Below, one piece after another: positions 1 through 8,972 of a DNA stretch of 64,000 nucleotides. The position numbers were made by a program, and so were the translations under genes. The notes under the pieces are model-generated. The model was not told the DNA's origin. It saw nothing but the letters and a program-made list of their open reading frames with translations, and did not search any database. The DNA is taken from assembly GCA_023242925.1 (NCBI GenBank), contig CP096134.1, positions 1 to 64,000 on the forward strand, written 5' to 3'. The DNA is from Hyphomonadaceae bacterium JAD_PAG50586_4. GTDB taxonomy: Bacteria > Pseudomonadota > Alphaproteobacteria > Caulobacterales > Aquidulcibacteraceae. How positions within the stretch are numbered: the stretch's first letter is position 1; every line of letters begins with the position of its first letter.

Positions 1-97
1 GCCCCGACCATTTGCCCGTATCGCCGAAGTCGCCAATCAGCGCCCACAGCTCATCCACCGGCAAATTGAACACATGCACCAGTTGCGCGCTCGGCAT
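1..97 (-). CDS. SRPBCC-family protein, N-terminal fragment
   Basis: Only the first 32 codons are in the window; the gene runs off the left edge on the minus strand. The ATG is at 95-97. The translation starts MPSAQLVHVFNLPVDELWAL and continues with IGDFGDTGKWSG, the usual opening strand and helix of START/polyketide-cyclase-like SRPBCC proteins, which form a helix-grip fold around a hydrophobic ligand. The ligand cannot be guessed from this piece. The assignment rests on the pattern of a hydrophobic strand followed by a VDELW..IGDF helix and is moderately sure. Confidence 0.6.
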   Translation of the reverse strand, partial: MPSAQLVHVFNLPVDELWALIGDFGDTGKWSG

Positions 98-437
98 GGT
101 TTTCGTTTCATCCTACAAAATGCCCAGGGCAGATTTTCCATGTTCCGCGCCGCGGCTCAATCCTCAATCGGCTCAATCCCAAGCCGGTCAAGCTCCGCCA
201 ATCGATCTCGCATGTGCTTCAGCTCCCAGGCGAGTGGCCTGTACACTCCGCCAATTCGCCAACGATCTGCAGCGCGTCGCGCGTGCGAGTGTCATTCTCT
301 GGCGATCTCGCGCCGAATAGACGTTCAGGGCGCGATCGGCTGCATTGGAGCGCGCCGGTCATTTGAAAAATATCACGATTGGCTTGGTGCTGGCACCATC
401 TAGCCGCTCACCTCCGCAGAGACTAAGCGGGCATTGA
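98..437. other. Intergenic stretch with dispersed repeat A, copy 1
   Basis: No convincing coding frame was seen. Positions about 301-383 hold a diverged copy of a repeat that recurs near 4654-4745 and 13382-13470. Its most conserved part reads ATTGGAGCGCG followed by CGGTCATT and an A-rich stretch. Confidence 0.4.
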
Positions 438-926
438 TCAGGCGCTACGCGACACCGAGGCTTGGTCTGTGTTGGCGTTCCCGATGTGAAAGAGTTCCTG
501 GAAGCCGTCACGAGTTTCAACGGCCCTTAGTTCGTCCGGTTCAAACAGACGATCCGCCTCGCTTAGCGAGGCCACCAAGCAGACTTCTGTACCCTGGTTG
601 TCGCGAGAGTGACGTTGGCCAAGGAAGTCTTCCAACAAGCGCCATGCGCCCAGGTTTGGGCACACCCATGCCGAGCGTCGCACCAACGCAAGTTGAGACG
701 AGGCATGAAGCAGTCGAAATTCAATGCGCAGTGCTTCTAGCTGAGACAGCAAGATGTCAGCGCCGGTCGCTGTTTCGTCTACGAAGCTGATGACGTCCGC
801 ATGCACGAACTGAGGGTGCTGTCGATAGAAGGCCGCAAGCTGAAAGAGCTCCGCTGGGCCGATTGACCCCGAGTATTCATGAACTCGGATGTCCAGGGCA
901 GGGCAGATTTGCGCGACAACAGGCAT
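438..926 (-). CDS. Hypothetical protein, 162 aa
   Basis: A full-length open frame starts at ATG 924-926 and encodes 162 residues with no signal peptide or membrane segment. The N-terminal half (IRVHEYSGSIGPAELFQLAA, then a VISFVDE strand) looks like an alternating strand/helix domain, reminiscent of small STAS/SpoIIAA-like proteins, but I do not recognise the family with certainty. The C-terminal 40 residues are polar and probably disordered. No ribosome-binding site is obvious, so the start is uncertain. The gene stands alone between the SRPBCC fragment and the IS91-type element. Confidence 0.5.
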   Translation of the reverse strand: MPVVAQICPALDIRVHEYSGSIGPAELFQLAAFYRQHPQFVHADVISFVDETATGADILLSQLEALRIEFRLLHASSQLALVRRSAWVCPNLGAWRLLEDFLGQRHSRDNQGTEVCLVASLSEADRLFEPDELRAVETRDGFQELFHIGNANTDQASVSRSA

Positions 927-1306
927 AACCGATGGATCGATAGCTGGCGGCGCCTTTCCACCTCGTTAAGCCGCAAGGCGACGGGCAGCGACCGCTTTTG
1001 ATCGACACCGCCAGTCATGAAATACGGCGGCTCGGCGCGCGTTGGTGCTTCCTGCCGTGGCTATCCCAAGTCTCCGCTACGCAGCGTGAGCGCAATTGAG
1101 TACCTTCGCGGGGCGGTGAGCGGGATGCCGGGAGTATCCACTAAGACAGGAAATGTGCATTCCCCAGTGACCGTTTCCGGCGATCGTACTAAACCGCTTC
1201 CGCGGTAGACCCCGTTCTGCGGGCGTAGCGCCAAGCGCTCGATGGCGCCTCCCTGTCTCTGGATGCGCGTGGGTGGTCCACGCCGTCTCGGAGACGGGAG
1301 AGCCCC
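927..1306. other. Intergenic region left of the IS91-type element
   Basis: No gene is supported here. The left end of the IS91-type element must lie in this stretch or close to it, but IS91-type elements lack long terminal inverted repeats, so the exact border could not be placed. Confidence 0.3.
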
Positions 1307-2178
1307 ATGACAGAGCCAGCCATCACGCCTTTGCGCCAGCGTATGATCGAAGACATGGCGATCCGGCGCCTCGCGCCGGGCACGCAAGCTTTTACGTGAG
1401 CGCGGTCGCCAAGTTCGCTCGCCATTTCGGCCGCGCGCCCGACACGCTGGGTTACGAAGAGGTGCGCGTCTATCAGCTGTATCTTGTGCAGTCCGGGCTG
1501 GCGGTCGGCGCCGTCAACCGCGCGGTGACCGCGCTCCGGTTTTTCTACAAGGTGACCATGGGCCGGCGCGATGCGCCCGACATGATCCCTCTGGCGCGCC
1601 GCCCCGAGAAGTTACGCGCGGTGCTGACGCCGGAGGAGGTCGCCCGCCTGATCGATGCAGCGCCTGGCCCCAAGTATCGCGCTGCGCTCAGCGTTGCCTA
1701 TGGCGCGGGCTTGCGTTCTTCCGAAGTGATCGCGCTCAAAGTCGCCGACATCGACAGCGCGCGTATGCTTCTGCGTATCGAGGACGGCAAAGGCCAAAAG
1801 GATCGCTTCGCAAAATTGTCGCCTAACCTGCTTGGCGAGTTACGCGCCTGGTGGCGGGCGGCGCGGCCGCGGGTCTGGATGTTTCCAAGCCGGATGAGCG
1901 CGTTCGATCACATCAGTGCGCGCCAGTTTGCGCGCGCGTGCCAGAGCGCGGCGGCAGCGGCCGAGCTCGGCAAGTCGGTGCACCCGCACATGCTGCGCCA
2001 TTCCTTCGCTACCCATTTGCTGGATGCAGGCGTCGATATCCGCGTGATTCAAGTGATGCTCGGGCACAAGAAGTTGGAGACGACGGCGATCTATGCGCGC
2101 GTGTCGCCCAAACTGATCCAGGATACAGCCAGCCCGTTCGAGCAGCTGGCGCTGAGCGAGCGCGCGCCGCCCGCCTGA
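1307..2178 (+). pseudogene. IS91-associated tyrosine recombinase (frameshifted)
   Basis: The protein is a phage-integrase-family site-specific recombinase. Visible are the SAM-like N-terminal domain and the catalytic residues: Arg in AYGAGLRSSEV, HPHMLRHSF with the second His/Arg box, LGHKKLETT, and the nucleophile Tyr in IYARV. The natural start is ATG 1307, giving MTEPAITPLRQRMIEDMAIR, typical for these proteins. That frame meets a TGA at 1397, while the rest of the protein continues one frame over. A run of four T at 1390-1393 where five would restore AFYVSAV explains the break. The downstream part is open from about 1390 to the stop at 2178. It is either a real one-base loss or a homopolymer error. 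Confidence 0.8.
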
Positions 2179-2188
2179 GCGGCGCCTC

Positions 2189-3370
2189 GTGTCTCGCCCC
2201 GTATTGGAGGTCGCCGATATCTTTCGCGCGGCCGGGTCAGCTTATCGTCAAGCGCACGCCGGCCATTTGAGCTTCGGCCAATTGCGCGTCATGTCGGCGA
2301 TCGAAGCGTGTCGCACAGCAGCCCTCGGCGGCCATGTCAGCCGATGCGAGGACTGCGCCCACGCCGACATTTCCTACAATTCCTGCCGCAATCGCCATTG
2401 CCCCAAATGCCAGTCCGCTGCGGCTTATGACTGGCTGGAGGCGCGGCGCGCCGATCTGTTGCCGGTGGAGTATTTCCACGTCGTCTTCACGCTGCCGGCG
2501 CCAATTGCCGACATCGCCTATGCCAACAAGGCCGTGATCTACGAGGCGCTGTTCAAGGCGGCGTCAGAAGCACTCTTGCGCCTCGCCGCTGATCCGAAAC
2601 ATCTCGGCGCCAGGATTGGACTGACCGCCGTGCTGCACACGTGGGGTTCGGCGCTGACCCATCACCCGCATGTGCATTGCATCGTACCGGGCGGGGGCTT
2701 GTCGAGCGACGGGACGCGCTGGATCGCATGCAGGCCAGGTTTCCTTCTGCCCGTTCGCGTGCTGTCGCGGCTGTTTCGACGATTGATGCTGCAGCGGCTG
2801 GCCAAGGCGCACGCGCAAGGCGCGTTGCATTTCTTCGGCGCTCACGTCGCGCTCCATGACATCGATGCGTTTCGCGCATTCTTGAAGCCACTCCATCGCG
2901 CCGAGTGGGTGGTTTACGCCAAACCGCCCTTCGCCGGGCCTAACCAGGTGCTTTCATACTTGGCCCGCTATACCCACCGTGTCGCCATCGCCAATTCCAG
3001 ATTGGTCGCTTTCGACGGCGCCCGCGTCAGCTTCAAATACAAAGACTACCGCGCCAATGGCGAAGCCCGCCGCAAGCTTATGACCCTGGGCGCCGGCGAA
3101 TTCATCCGCCGCTTTCTGCTGCATGTTCTGCCCGACGGCTTTCACCGCATCCGCCACTACGGCTTCCTGGCCAACGGCGTGCGCGTCGCAGCCATCGCCA
3201 AAGCGCGTGCGGCGCTGCAGGCAGCGCTGCCCGATCAACCCGCGTCCGCAAACGACGCGTATGCCGCGCCTTGCCCATGCTGCGGCGGCCGCATGATCAT
3301 CATCGAACGCTTCGAACGTGGCGCGCCATCGCGCCACGCGTCGCCGACGTTGCGGATCGACAGCTCATGA
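2189..3370 (+). CDS. IS91-family HUH (Y2) transposase
   Basis: This 393-residue protein cuts and joins single DNA strands during rolling-circle transposition. Near the N-terminus is a cysteine-rich zinc finger (CEDC at 53-56, then CRNRHCPKC at 66-74). The metal-binding HUH motif is HPHVHC, with His161 and His163. The catalytic tyrosine pair lies in YLARY, Tyr257 and Tyr261, spaced exactly as in IS91 TnpA. A C-terminal CPCCGGRM motif is also typical. The start is GTG 2189, ten bases after the recombinase stop, so the two genes are probably co-transcribed. The length matches the family and no damage is seen. Confidence 0.92.
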   Translation: MSRPVLEVADIFRAAGSAYRQAHAGHLSFGQLRVMSAIEACRTAALGGHVSRCEDCAHADISYNSCRNRHCPKCQSAAAYDWLEARRADLLPVEYFHVVFTLPAPIADIAYANKAVIYEALFKAASEALLRLAADPKHLGARIGLTAVLHTWGSALTHHPHVHCIVPGGGLSSDGTRWIACRPGFLLPVRVLSRLFRRLMLQRLAKAHAQGALHFFGAHVALHDIDAFRAFLKPLHRAEWVVYAKPPFAGPNQVLSYLARYTHRVAIANSRLVAFDGARVSFKYKDYRANGEARRKLMTLGAGEFIRRFLLHVLPDGFHRIRHYGFLANGVRVAAIAKARAALQAALPDQPASANDAYAAPCPCCGGRMIIIERFERGAPSRHASPTLRIDSS

Positions 3371-3641
3371 ACCTCGCCGCGCCGATCACCGTCACGCACG
3401 ATCGTCAAAATCGTCGTCTCAAAGCGGCGGCGCCGAAGCTTGCGCCCATCGCCCACTTAAGCGCTCGCCAGCAGCCCGACGCGCATAGTCGCGCCGCGCC
3501 GGCCCCGCCGCTGCGCCCAATTGCGCTCAGCCGACCATGCTGGACGCGCTCATGCCATCGGGTCGTCGCCGCCCAGCCGCCAAGGCGATTGCAACTATCC
3601 CCATAGACAGGGCGCGGCATCCCGCGGTTTCGCACACTCGA

Positions 3642-3706
3642 CGTTCTTGGACGCCGGCCGCCGCGTCATGCTGCGGGCGTCCAGATGCGGCCGGCGTCCA
3701 AGAACG
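3642..3706. repeat. Perfect 20-bp inverted repeat, 25-bp spacer
   Basis: CGTTCTTGGACGCCGGCCGC at 3642-3661 is exactly reverse-complementary to 3687-3706. No T-tract follows, so a simple intrinsic terminator is unlikely. It lies about 270 bp beyond the IS91 transposase stop and could be a terminal hairpin of that element or a separate palindromic element. Confidence 0.7.
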
Positions 3707-3711
3707 CTTAA

Positions 3712-3757
3712 GATAGCAGGACTTAGCGCGTGCAACATTACCGGTGGCAGGAATTGA
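3712..3757. repeat. Dispersed repeat B, copy 1
   Basis: ACTTAGCGCGTGCAACATTA followed by CCGGTGGCAGGAATTG matches the pattern seen at 6690-6730, 8651-8703 and 34621-34675. This copy is one of the more diverged. Confidence 0.5.
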
Positions 3758-3937
3758 GCGACTTAGCCGGTCGTGATTTTGCATGCGGCAATGGGCGTGG
3801 CGCGGATGCGCCGTTCGCGCTTCGTACGCGATCAGTGCTTGTCCGGTCACGACGAAATCGACTGTCTAGGTTTGAGCACCTCTATCCATCATTGAGGCGG
3901 CGCGATATCGCTGATGCCGAGGGCATGGAGGCGTCAC

Positions 3938-4330
3938 ATGAAAAAGAGAGTTATTGTAGGCGGTATTGGTGTGTTGCTGCTCGCGAGCGGTTTGGCCCTG
4001 GCTCAAACGAACCGCCCGGTGGTCGCTCCTAATCTCGCGGTTGCGCCTGCTAGTGCTGTCGACCTCGCATCGCTGCGACAGCAAGTTCAGCAGCTTGAGG
4101 CCGCCCACAGCACCACAAGAACTGAGTTAGCACAGACGCGGCTGCAGTTGACAAATACTCAAGCTCAACTGGCGACAACGCAGGCGCGCCTTGCAGCGGT
4201 CGCGCAGGCTGCACGCAATTATGGCGTGTGCGAAAATAGCGGTGGCGCGAACCCAGCTGCCGCGGCTCTTGGCGCTAGTGGGGTCCCAGTTACTTGCGCC
4301 ACATATCTAGCGTCGCTACCGGCGCAATAG
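3938..4330 (+). CDS. Small secreted coiled-coil protein
   Basis: The 130-residue product has a clear Sec signal (MKKRVIVGGIGVLLLASGLA, cleavage near ALAQ). A coiled-coil of about 55 residues follows (heptads such as LRQQVQQLEAAHSTTRTELAQ and repeated QLxxTQA units). The C-terminal part contains two cysteines about 22 residues apart that could form a disulfide. ATG 3938 was chosen because GGAGG at 3927-3931 sits six bases upstream. It is probably periplasmic or envelope-associated. I do not recognise a named family. It stands alone, about 520 bp before the next gene. Confidence 0.65.
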   Translation: MKKRVIVGGIGVLLLASGLALAQTNRPVVAPNLAVAPASAVDLASLRQQVQQLEAAHSTTRTELAQTRLQLTNTQAQLATTQARLAAVAQAARNYGVCENSGGANPAAAALGASGVPVTCATYLASLPAQ

Positions 4331-4857
4331 AGAATTTCGCCTCAATACCGACGGGAATAACAAGTCGCTTCGACCGCACTTGCTGCGGTTGAGGCGACCT
4401 TATCTGGCGTGACTCTAGCTAAGAGCGATTTGTGGGCGGGTTTCGTGGGAGCCTGCCCCGCTGGCGCCCCAACCGCCGCTGGCCGTCCCGCGCCTCCTGT
4501 TGGTCGAATGACGGCGTTTGTTAGATCACTCTCTGTTCTTGATGCCAGAGGCAGCTCTTGGATCGTGCATGAACGTTGGATTCTTGATGGTAATCGCCAC
4601 GGCCATTGCCGCCGCCTTTTGGTATGCGGCGCGCTCTTCCAAGGACTGAGTTCGGCGATGGCGCGCCGCTCGCACGGGCGGGTGCCACCGGCCAGATTGG
4701 AGCGCGTCGGTCATTCGAGAAAAATGTCGGATGGCGCACCACTGGCCCGTTGCGGTCGCTTGGGATGGCCGAAAGCAGCCCAATCCAATTCGCAAAAAAT
4801 TGTCGTTGCACAGAAAGTATTTACTGCTAAATAGATATCGGGGCATTGGAGACGCTT
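4331..4857. other. Intergenic region carrying repeat A, copy 2
   Basis: No gene is supported. Positions about 4654-4745 hold the best copy of repeat A. Open frames through it have no ribosome-binding site and atypical codon use. Confidence 0.4.
4654..4745. repeat. Dispersed repeat A, copy 2
   Basis: It begins GGCGATGGCGCGCCGCTC and contains GATTGGAGCGCGTCGGTCAT and GAGAAAAATGTCGGATGGC. It can be aligned over about 85 bp with 301-383 and 13382-13470. All three copies are intergenic. Confidence 0.55.
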
Positions 4858-5454
4858 ATGGCCGCTATCGAGCAGCTTTACGCTGAACCCAAACAGGAAG
4901 CGCCTGCGCGGAAACGCATCAGGCGGCTGAGCGCGCCGTTTGAGCTGGTCTTTGCAGTGCTCGCAGCATTGGTGGCTGCAGTCTATGTCGCGACACTACT
5001 CGTCGGGCTCTTCTACAGCGGCGAACATTTCCGCCTCACCGATCAGGGCCCAACGCTTTATCTCGGCCAAGACACATTCGCGCCCGGGAGCATCGCCATT
5101 TCGGATGTCCCTCTCGCAGCGCGGCTTATTGGCTTCATCCCACTGACCATTATTCAAGGCGCGCTAGTCGGCGCGTTCTATTGTTTGCACCGTCTCTTCG
5201 CCGCTTACAGGCGCGGTCTTGTCTTCGATGAAGCGCCGGTGCGCTGGATGCGCCGCGCGGGGGCGCTGCTGATCGTGTTTGCGCTAGCACCGGCCGCCTT
5301 TCAGCCGCTGGTTCGGGCGGCTGGTCTCATGGATCGCGCTTGGCTGCATGGCCACACGATAGCGGCGTTGCTTGTTGGCGGCGCGTTGTTCGTGCTGGCG
5401 AGCGTAATCACGCTTGGGCGCGAGATCGAGGAAGAAGGCGAGGGATACATCTGA
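4858..5454 (+). CDS. DUF2975-family membrane protein
   Basis: This 198-residue inner-membrane protein has four predicted hydrophobic segments (near residues 29-55, 90-115, 133-152 and 165-188) and a charged C-terminus ending EEEGEGYI. The four-helix layout, and the partner gene encoding a small Cro/C1-type regulator, match the DUF2975/YozG arrangement found widely in bacteria. The function is unknown. ATG 4858 is preferred over TTG 4846 because GGAG at 4848-4851 is correctly spaced. Its stop overlaps the next start by one base (TGATG), so the two are translationally coupled. Confidence 0.8.
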   Translation: MAAIEQLYAEPKQEAPARKRIRRLSAPFELVFAVLAALVAAVYVATLLVGLFYSGEHFRLTDQGPTLYLGQDTFAPGSIAISDVPLAARLIGFIPLTIIQGALVGAFYCLHRLFAAYRRGLVFDEAPVRWMRRAGALLIVFALAPAAFQPLVRAAGLMDRAWLHGHTIAALLVGGALFVLASVITLGREIEEEGEGYI

Positions 5455-5690
5455 TGGCGATTGTCGTGCGTCTCGATTTGGTGCTGGCGCACCGCAAGGT
5501 GCGTTCAAACGACCTCGCCCGCGCAGTCGGCATCACGCCGTCCAACCTGTCCTTGTTCAAGTCCGGCAAGGTCAAAGGCGTGAAGTTCGAGACCCTCGAT
5601 GCGATCTGCGAGTATCTCGACTGCCAGCCGGGCGACATTCTGGAACGCGTACCAAACACGACCAAGAAGCAGGCGCGGCGCAGCGCCTAA
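5454..5690 (+). CDS. YozG-like Cro/C1 helix-turn-helix regulator
   Basis: This 78-residue protein is nearly all one XRE-type DNA-binding domain: LVLAHRKVRSNDLARAVGIT (helices 1-2), PSNLSLFKSGKVKGVKFETL (recognition helix), then CEYLDCQPGDILE, the hallmark ending of YozG/HTH_26 proteins. ATG 5454 overlaps the stop of the DUF2975 gene. In related pairs the small regulator is thought to control its own operon; that is inference here. No operator could be identified. Confidence 0.85.
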   Translation: MAIVVRLDLVLAHRKVRSNDLARAVGITPSNLSLFKSGKVKGVKFETLDAICEYLDCQPGDILERVPNTTKKQARRSA

Positions 5691-5756
5691 AGTCCGACGT
5701 CAATCGCAAGGCAACACCGCGCGGCTGCCTTCCGCGCGAACGAGGGAGGCTATCCA

Positions 5757-6680
5757 ATGCATCGCCGATCGTTTCTCGCGCTCACAGGCGCAACCGCGCT
5801 CTGCGCCTGCGCCACCCGTCTCAACACGACGCCGACAGAGGCCGCCGACTTGGGGAGCCCCACGACGTCGGAGTTCATCGTCGATCAGATGTCGCAACCG
5901 GGCCGTCTCGCATTCGAGAAGGTAGTGGTTGCCGATTGGCATTTTCCGAACACGACGCGACCACCAGGCGGCGGCGATTGGGCGACCCGCGAACTCGACG
6001 CGCAGATATACTTCTATGCCATCCGTCACCCTGAGCGCGGTCTCTATTTCATCGACGCTGGCATGCCGGCGAACTACGAGCGCCACATGGGCCCAGTTCT
6101 GCGAAACGCCGTGCGCGACACATATGATTTCTCACTACGCGTATCGACGGACGTCTGGGTGAGGGAGAACGGCGCGCCGCGCGCCGCGTTCATTACGCAT
6201 CTGCATTACGATCATGTGCTCGGCGTCGCTGCCCTCGATCGCGCGACGCCCGTTTATGTCGGTCCCAATGACGGCGCGCATCGCAACTTCTTCTACCGCT
6301 TTATCAATCAGCCGACGCGGGAGGCGCTCGAAGGCCGCAGTGTCCGAACGTGGCGGTTTGCGTCCGCACCTGACGGCGGACTCGCCGCGCTGGATGTATT
6401 TGGAGATGGTTCGCTCTTTGCGTTGCACGTTCCCGGTCACACGCCGGGTTCAACCGCATATCTGGTCAACTCCACGCAGGGCCCACAGCTCGTTACCGGC
6501 GACGCCGTGCATAGCCGCGAAAGTTGGACCGGCGAGCTCGAAGAGGCGACAGGGTTTGAAGCCGACCTAGCGCAAATCTTCGCGTCGCGCCGTGCGCTGC
6601 AGGCGCTGGCCGCGCGCATCACAGGCCTCACTGTGCATCCCGGCCATCAGAGTCTACTCGCGGAGATATCGCGCGAGTGA
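5757..6680 (+). CDS. Secreted MBL-fold metallohydrolase
   Basis: This 307-residue protein has a Tat-type or lipoprotein leader (HRRSFLALTGATALCACATR) and a complete metallo-beta-lactamase fold. The zinc motif HLHYDHVLG is near residues 144-152, followed by PGHTPGS, TGDAVH and a final HPGHQ. It is probably a periplasmic hydrolase such as a lactonase or another ester-cleaving enzyme; the substrate cannot be read from the sequence. A GGGAGG ribosome-binding site lies 9-14 bases before ATG 5757. The gene stands upstream of a second exported enzyme (agmatine-deiminase-like) in the same direction, separated by about 115 bp that hold a repeat B copy. Confidence 0.85.
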   Translation: MHRRSFLALTGATALCACATRLNTTPTEAADLGSPTTSEFIVDQMSQPGRLAFEKVVVADWHFPNTTRPPGGGDWATRELDAQIYFYAIRHPERGLYFIDAGMPANYERHMGPVLRNAVRDTYDFSLRVSTDVWVRENGAPRAAFITHLHYDHVLGVAALDRATPVYVGPNDGAHRNFFYRFINQPTREALEGRSVRTWRFASAPDGGLAALDVFGDGSLFALHVPGHTPGSTAYLVNSTQGPQLVTGDAVHSRESWTGELEEATGFEADLAQIFASRRALQALAARITGLTVHPGHQSLLAEISRE

Positions 6681-6689
6681 CGCATTCCG

Positions 6690-6730
6690 GCGACGACCTG
6701 CCTTAGCTCATGCAGCATGACCAACGGCTG
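6690..6730. repeat. Dispersed repeat B, copy 2
   Basis: CCTTAGCTCATGCAGCATGA is nearly identical to 8662-8681. The upstream GCGACGACCTG also resembles the flank of the 8651-8703 copy. It lies between the MBL-fold gene and the deiminase gene. Confidence 0.5.
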
Positions 6731-6797
6731 CAGTTGGGCGAATAAGCCTATCGACGGAGTTTCTGGGGATCGCCCGGGCATGTTACCTGAGATAGCG

Positions 6798-7880
6798 ATG
6801 AACCGCAGACACTTCTCCGGCTTGGCTCTCAGCGTGGTCACGCTAGGCTGCGGTGGCAATCCCAACCGGTCGTCCATGCAGTTGTTTCAAGCCCCCGCCG
6901 AAGACGCAGCTCATGCGCGGACGTGGATGTGTTGGCCCTCAACGCCCTCCGTGTACGGCGGTCGAGGGGCCTATTATGAGAGCGTGCAGGAGACGATTGG
7001 GCAGCTAGCTGCGGCCATTGCTACGCATGAACCGGTCACCATGCTGGCCGATGCTGCAGTTCATGCACTCGCGGCGCGCTTATGTGGGCCGCGCGTCCAA
7101 CTGCTTGACGCGGCGACCGATGATATGTGGGCGAGAGACAGCGGCCCCGTGTTCGTGCGTTCCGCAACTGGGGCTAAGATCGCTGTGGATTTCAATTTCA
7201 ACGCCTGGGGCGGCAAGCAGGGCCACGCGAACGACAGTCTCGTAGCGCGCGCGATAGCGGCGAACGCAGGTTGCGACCGTGCTGAAACGCATCTCGTCGG
7301 CGAGGGTGGCGGGTTGGAATACGATGGCGACGGCACGCTGATCCTGACCGAGAGCTGTTGGGTGAACGACAATCGCAATCCAGGGCTTTCGCGCAGTGAA
7401 ATCGAAGTTGAACTGAAGCGCCTGCTGGGCGTGGAAACCGTGATCTGGACCCCAGGTGTGCGGGGGCTCGACATCACCGATGGCCACATTGACGGCTCGG
7501 TTCGCATTGTCCGCCCCGGCGTGCTGATGATGGCCTTCAATCCCGAAGACACCACCGAAAACGCCGACGCTCAGGCAGAAGCCAAGACCATCTTGTCGCG
7601 CACGAGCGACGCGCGGGGTCGCGCTTTTGAGATCGTCGAGATTGAAGATGCCCTCGAGACGCGTTCGCGGCGCGCTGACTTCTTCTCCGCTTATGCCAAT
7701 TACTATGTGGGGAACGGTGCGCTTTACTCGCCAGAATTCGGCGATGCCCGCGCCGATGGTCTTTCTCGCGCAGCCTTCGAGCGACTTTATCCCGGCCGCC
7801 GTATCGTCACGCTTAACCTTGACCGCATCTATGAAAACGGCGGTGGCGTCCACTGCGTGACGCAACAAGAGCCGACGTGA
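6798..7880 (+). CDS. Agmatine deiminase family protein, exported
   Basis: The 360-residue product belongs to the peptidyl-arginine-deiminase/agmatine-deiminase family, which hydrolyses a guanidino group to a ureido group and ammonia. Diagnostic stretches are DMWARDSGPVF, FNAWGG, the GGG before LEYDGDGT, DITDGHIDG (catalytic His/Asp) and the C-terminal ENGGGVHCVTQQEP with the nucleophilic Cys. ATG 6798 gives MNRRHFSGLALSVVTLGC, a twin-arginine-like leader ending in a lipobox-like TLGC, so the enzyme is probably exported; ordinary agmatine deiminases are cytosolic. An upstream ATG at 6717 lies inside repeat B and is less likely. Whether agmatine is the substrate is unproven. Confidence 0.85.
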   Translation: MNRRHFSGLALSVVTLGCGGNPNRSSMQLFQAPAEDAAHARTWMCWPSTPSVYGGRGAYYESVQETIGQLAAAIATHEPVTMLADAAVHALAARLCGPRVQLLDAATDDMWARDSGPVFVRSATGAKIAVDFNFNAWGGKQGHANDSLVARAIAANAGCDRAETHLVGEGGGLEYDGDGTLILTESCWVNDNRNPGLSRSEIEVELKRLLGVETVIWTPGVRGLDITDGHIDGSVRIVRPGVLMMAFNPEDTTENADAQAEAKTILSRTSDARGRAFEIVEIEDALETRSRRADFFSAYANYYVGNGALYSPEFGDARADGLSRAAFERLYPGRRIVTLNLDRIYENGGGVHCVTQQEPT

Positions 7881-7976
7881 GAGGCAACGAGCGACGAGAT
7901 CGAGCCGCTTCACGCGTGACGTGATCAACGTCCGGTGCGATTGGAGTAGTTGGGCCAGGGATTTTCGATGGCCGGT

Positions 7977-8552
7977 CTAGTCTCGTGTGGAAGCGGTCTC
8001 GCACACGACACGACCATTCTCAATGAAGCGGATCGTCGGCGGCAGTGGCTTAGCGACCTGGACGGCTATCGGCCAGTTGAACTCACCTCCGCTCGGCGCC
8101 GGCTCCGTAAGCTGGTAGCTGACCTCCAAGGCGGCGGCAGTCCGACGAATGCCTTGAATGCGTAGAGTCTGGGAGGGGTCCGCTTCAACGAAGCGCGCCA
8201 AGAGCAGGACCGAGTGGTCGCGCCACATGGCTTCTAGCGGCTCGAACAGTTGCGATCCGCCAGTCGCAGCCGGCTGCATCACCGACCGCCATGCCTCAGC
8301 GTTTTCGAGCGTGGTGCAGAAGGGGCGACCACGTTCTGCTCTCGGCTCTACGAAGACATGATAGAGGCTGAAATTGATCAGCCGGTGTGCATCTGGGGCC
8401 AACGGCTCGACCAGGGCCATGTGCTCGCGCTGAATTTCCTCGGAAAGGCCAGCCGGGGCTTCGGCTTCTTGCTCCTCATTCGGCGTAGAGCCATTCGGGG
8501 CGCCGCAAGCGATGAGGCCGGACACAAGCGCTGACATCAGGAGCTTTCGCAT
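7977..8552 (-). CDS. Putative lipoprotein, 191 aa
   Basis: The start at 8552 gives MRKLLMSALVSGLIACGAPN, a lipoprotein signal with lipobox LIAC, preceded by GGGGAG seven bases upstream. The mature part begins with an acidic linker (NEEQEAEAPAG) and continues into a mixed alpha/beta domain with no motif I recognise. It is probably anchored in the envelope. It points toward the deiminase gene, so the two are convergent with about 100 bp between them. A stop-free extension to 8603 exists but lacks a ribosome-binding site. Confidence 0.65.
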   Translation of the reverse strand: MRKLLMSALVSGLIACGAPNGSTPNEEQEAEAPAGLSEEIQREHMALVEPLAPDAHRLINFSLYHVFVEPRAERGRPFCTTLENAEAWRSVMQPAATGGSQLFEPLEAMWRDHSVLLLARFVEADPSQTLRIQGIRRTAAALEVSYQLTEPAPSGGEFNWPIAVQVAKPLPPTIRFIENGRVVCETASTRD

Positions 8553-8972
8553 TTTTTGTCTCCCCGGAACCGAGTGCATTTTGACATCCAATTGCACCGA
8601 CACGATGGACTATGGCAGCGCACCTAGGTGGCTTCAATTGTCCAGTTTCGGCGATGGCCGGCCTTAGCTCATGCAGCATTACCGGCGACGTGATTGTATC
8701 GACTTCTGTAACGGGCCTAGCTGTCAATCCTTTTTGAACCAAGTCACGGCGCCGGCTTCATGCTTCTGTCCGCGGTCGGCGCAAAAGGCCGCCACATCAT
8801 GGGTTCCTAAGCGGATTGGTTGGACAATCTAAGCCGCGAAGTCGCCGATGGACGGCGCTTCTGTCGATCCAACGTCCTGACCAGATCCGTGCGTCCCGGC
8901 GACGGGACCTCGCTCTCGAGGAAGGGCCGATGGCAAGCCCGCCCGCTCGAAGTTCTGTTTCTCCTCCTCGGA
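8553..8972. other. Intergenic region with repeat B, copy 3
   Basis: No gene is supported. Positions about 8651-8703 hold repeat B, and the right part should include the transposase-distal end of the IS110-type element. Confidence 0.4.
8651..8703. repeat. Dispersed repeat B, copy 3
   Basis: This copy reads GGCCTTAGCTCATGCAGCAT then TACCGGCGACGTGATTGTAT. Its second half matches 34645-34674 at about 25 of 30 positions and its first half matches 6701-6718. It is the best reference copy. Confidence 0.6.

Larger units (their letters stand above)
1307..3370 (+). mobile_element. IS91-type element (recombinase plus HUH transposase)
   Basis: Two genes on the plus strand, 10 bp apart, encode a XerC/D-like tyrosine recombinase and an IS91-type Y2 HUH transposase. 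This pairing is a known organisation in proteobacterial IS91-family elements, which move by rolling-circle replication. Termini were not resolved; only the coding span is given. A strong 20-bp inverted repeat at 3642-3706 lies downstream and could belong to the terminal region. Confidence 0.75.
3371..3937. other. Non-coding stretch after the IS91 transposase
   Basis: No gene is supported. It contains a 20-bp perfect inverted repeat (3642-3661 and 3687-3706) and a copy of dispersed repeat B (about 3712-3757). Part of it is probably the 3' end of the IS91-type element. Confidence 0.4.

Noticed and set aside
4409..4834. 141-codon plus-strand frame
   Set aside because: It runs through dispersed repeat A, has no ribosome-binding site and no recognisable domain.
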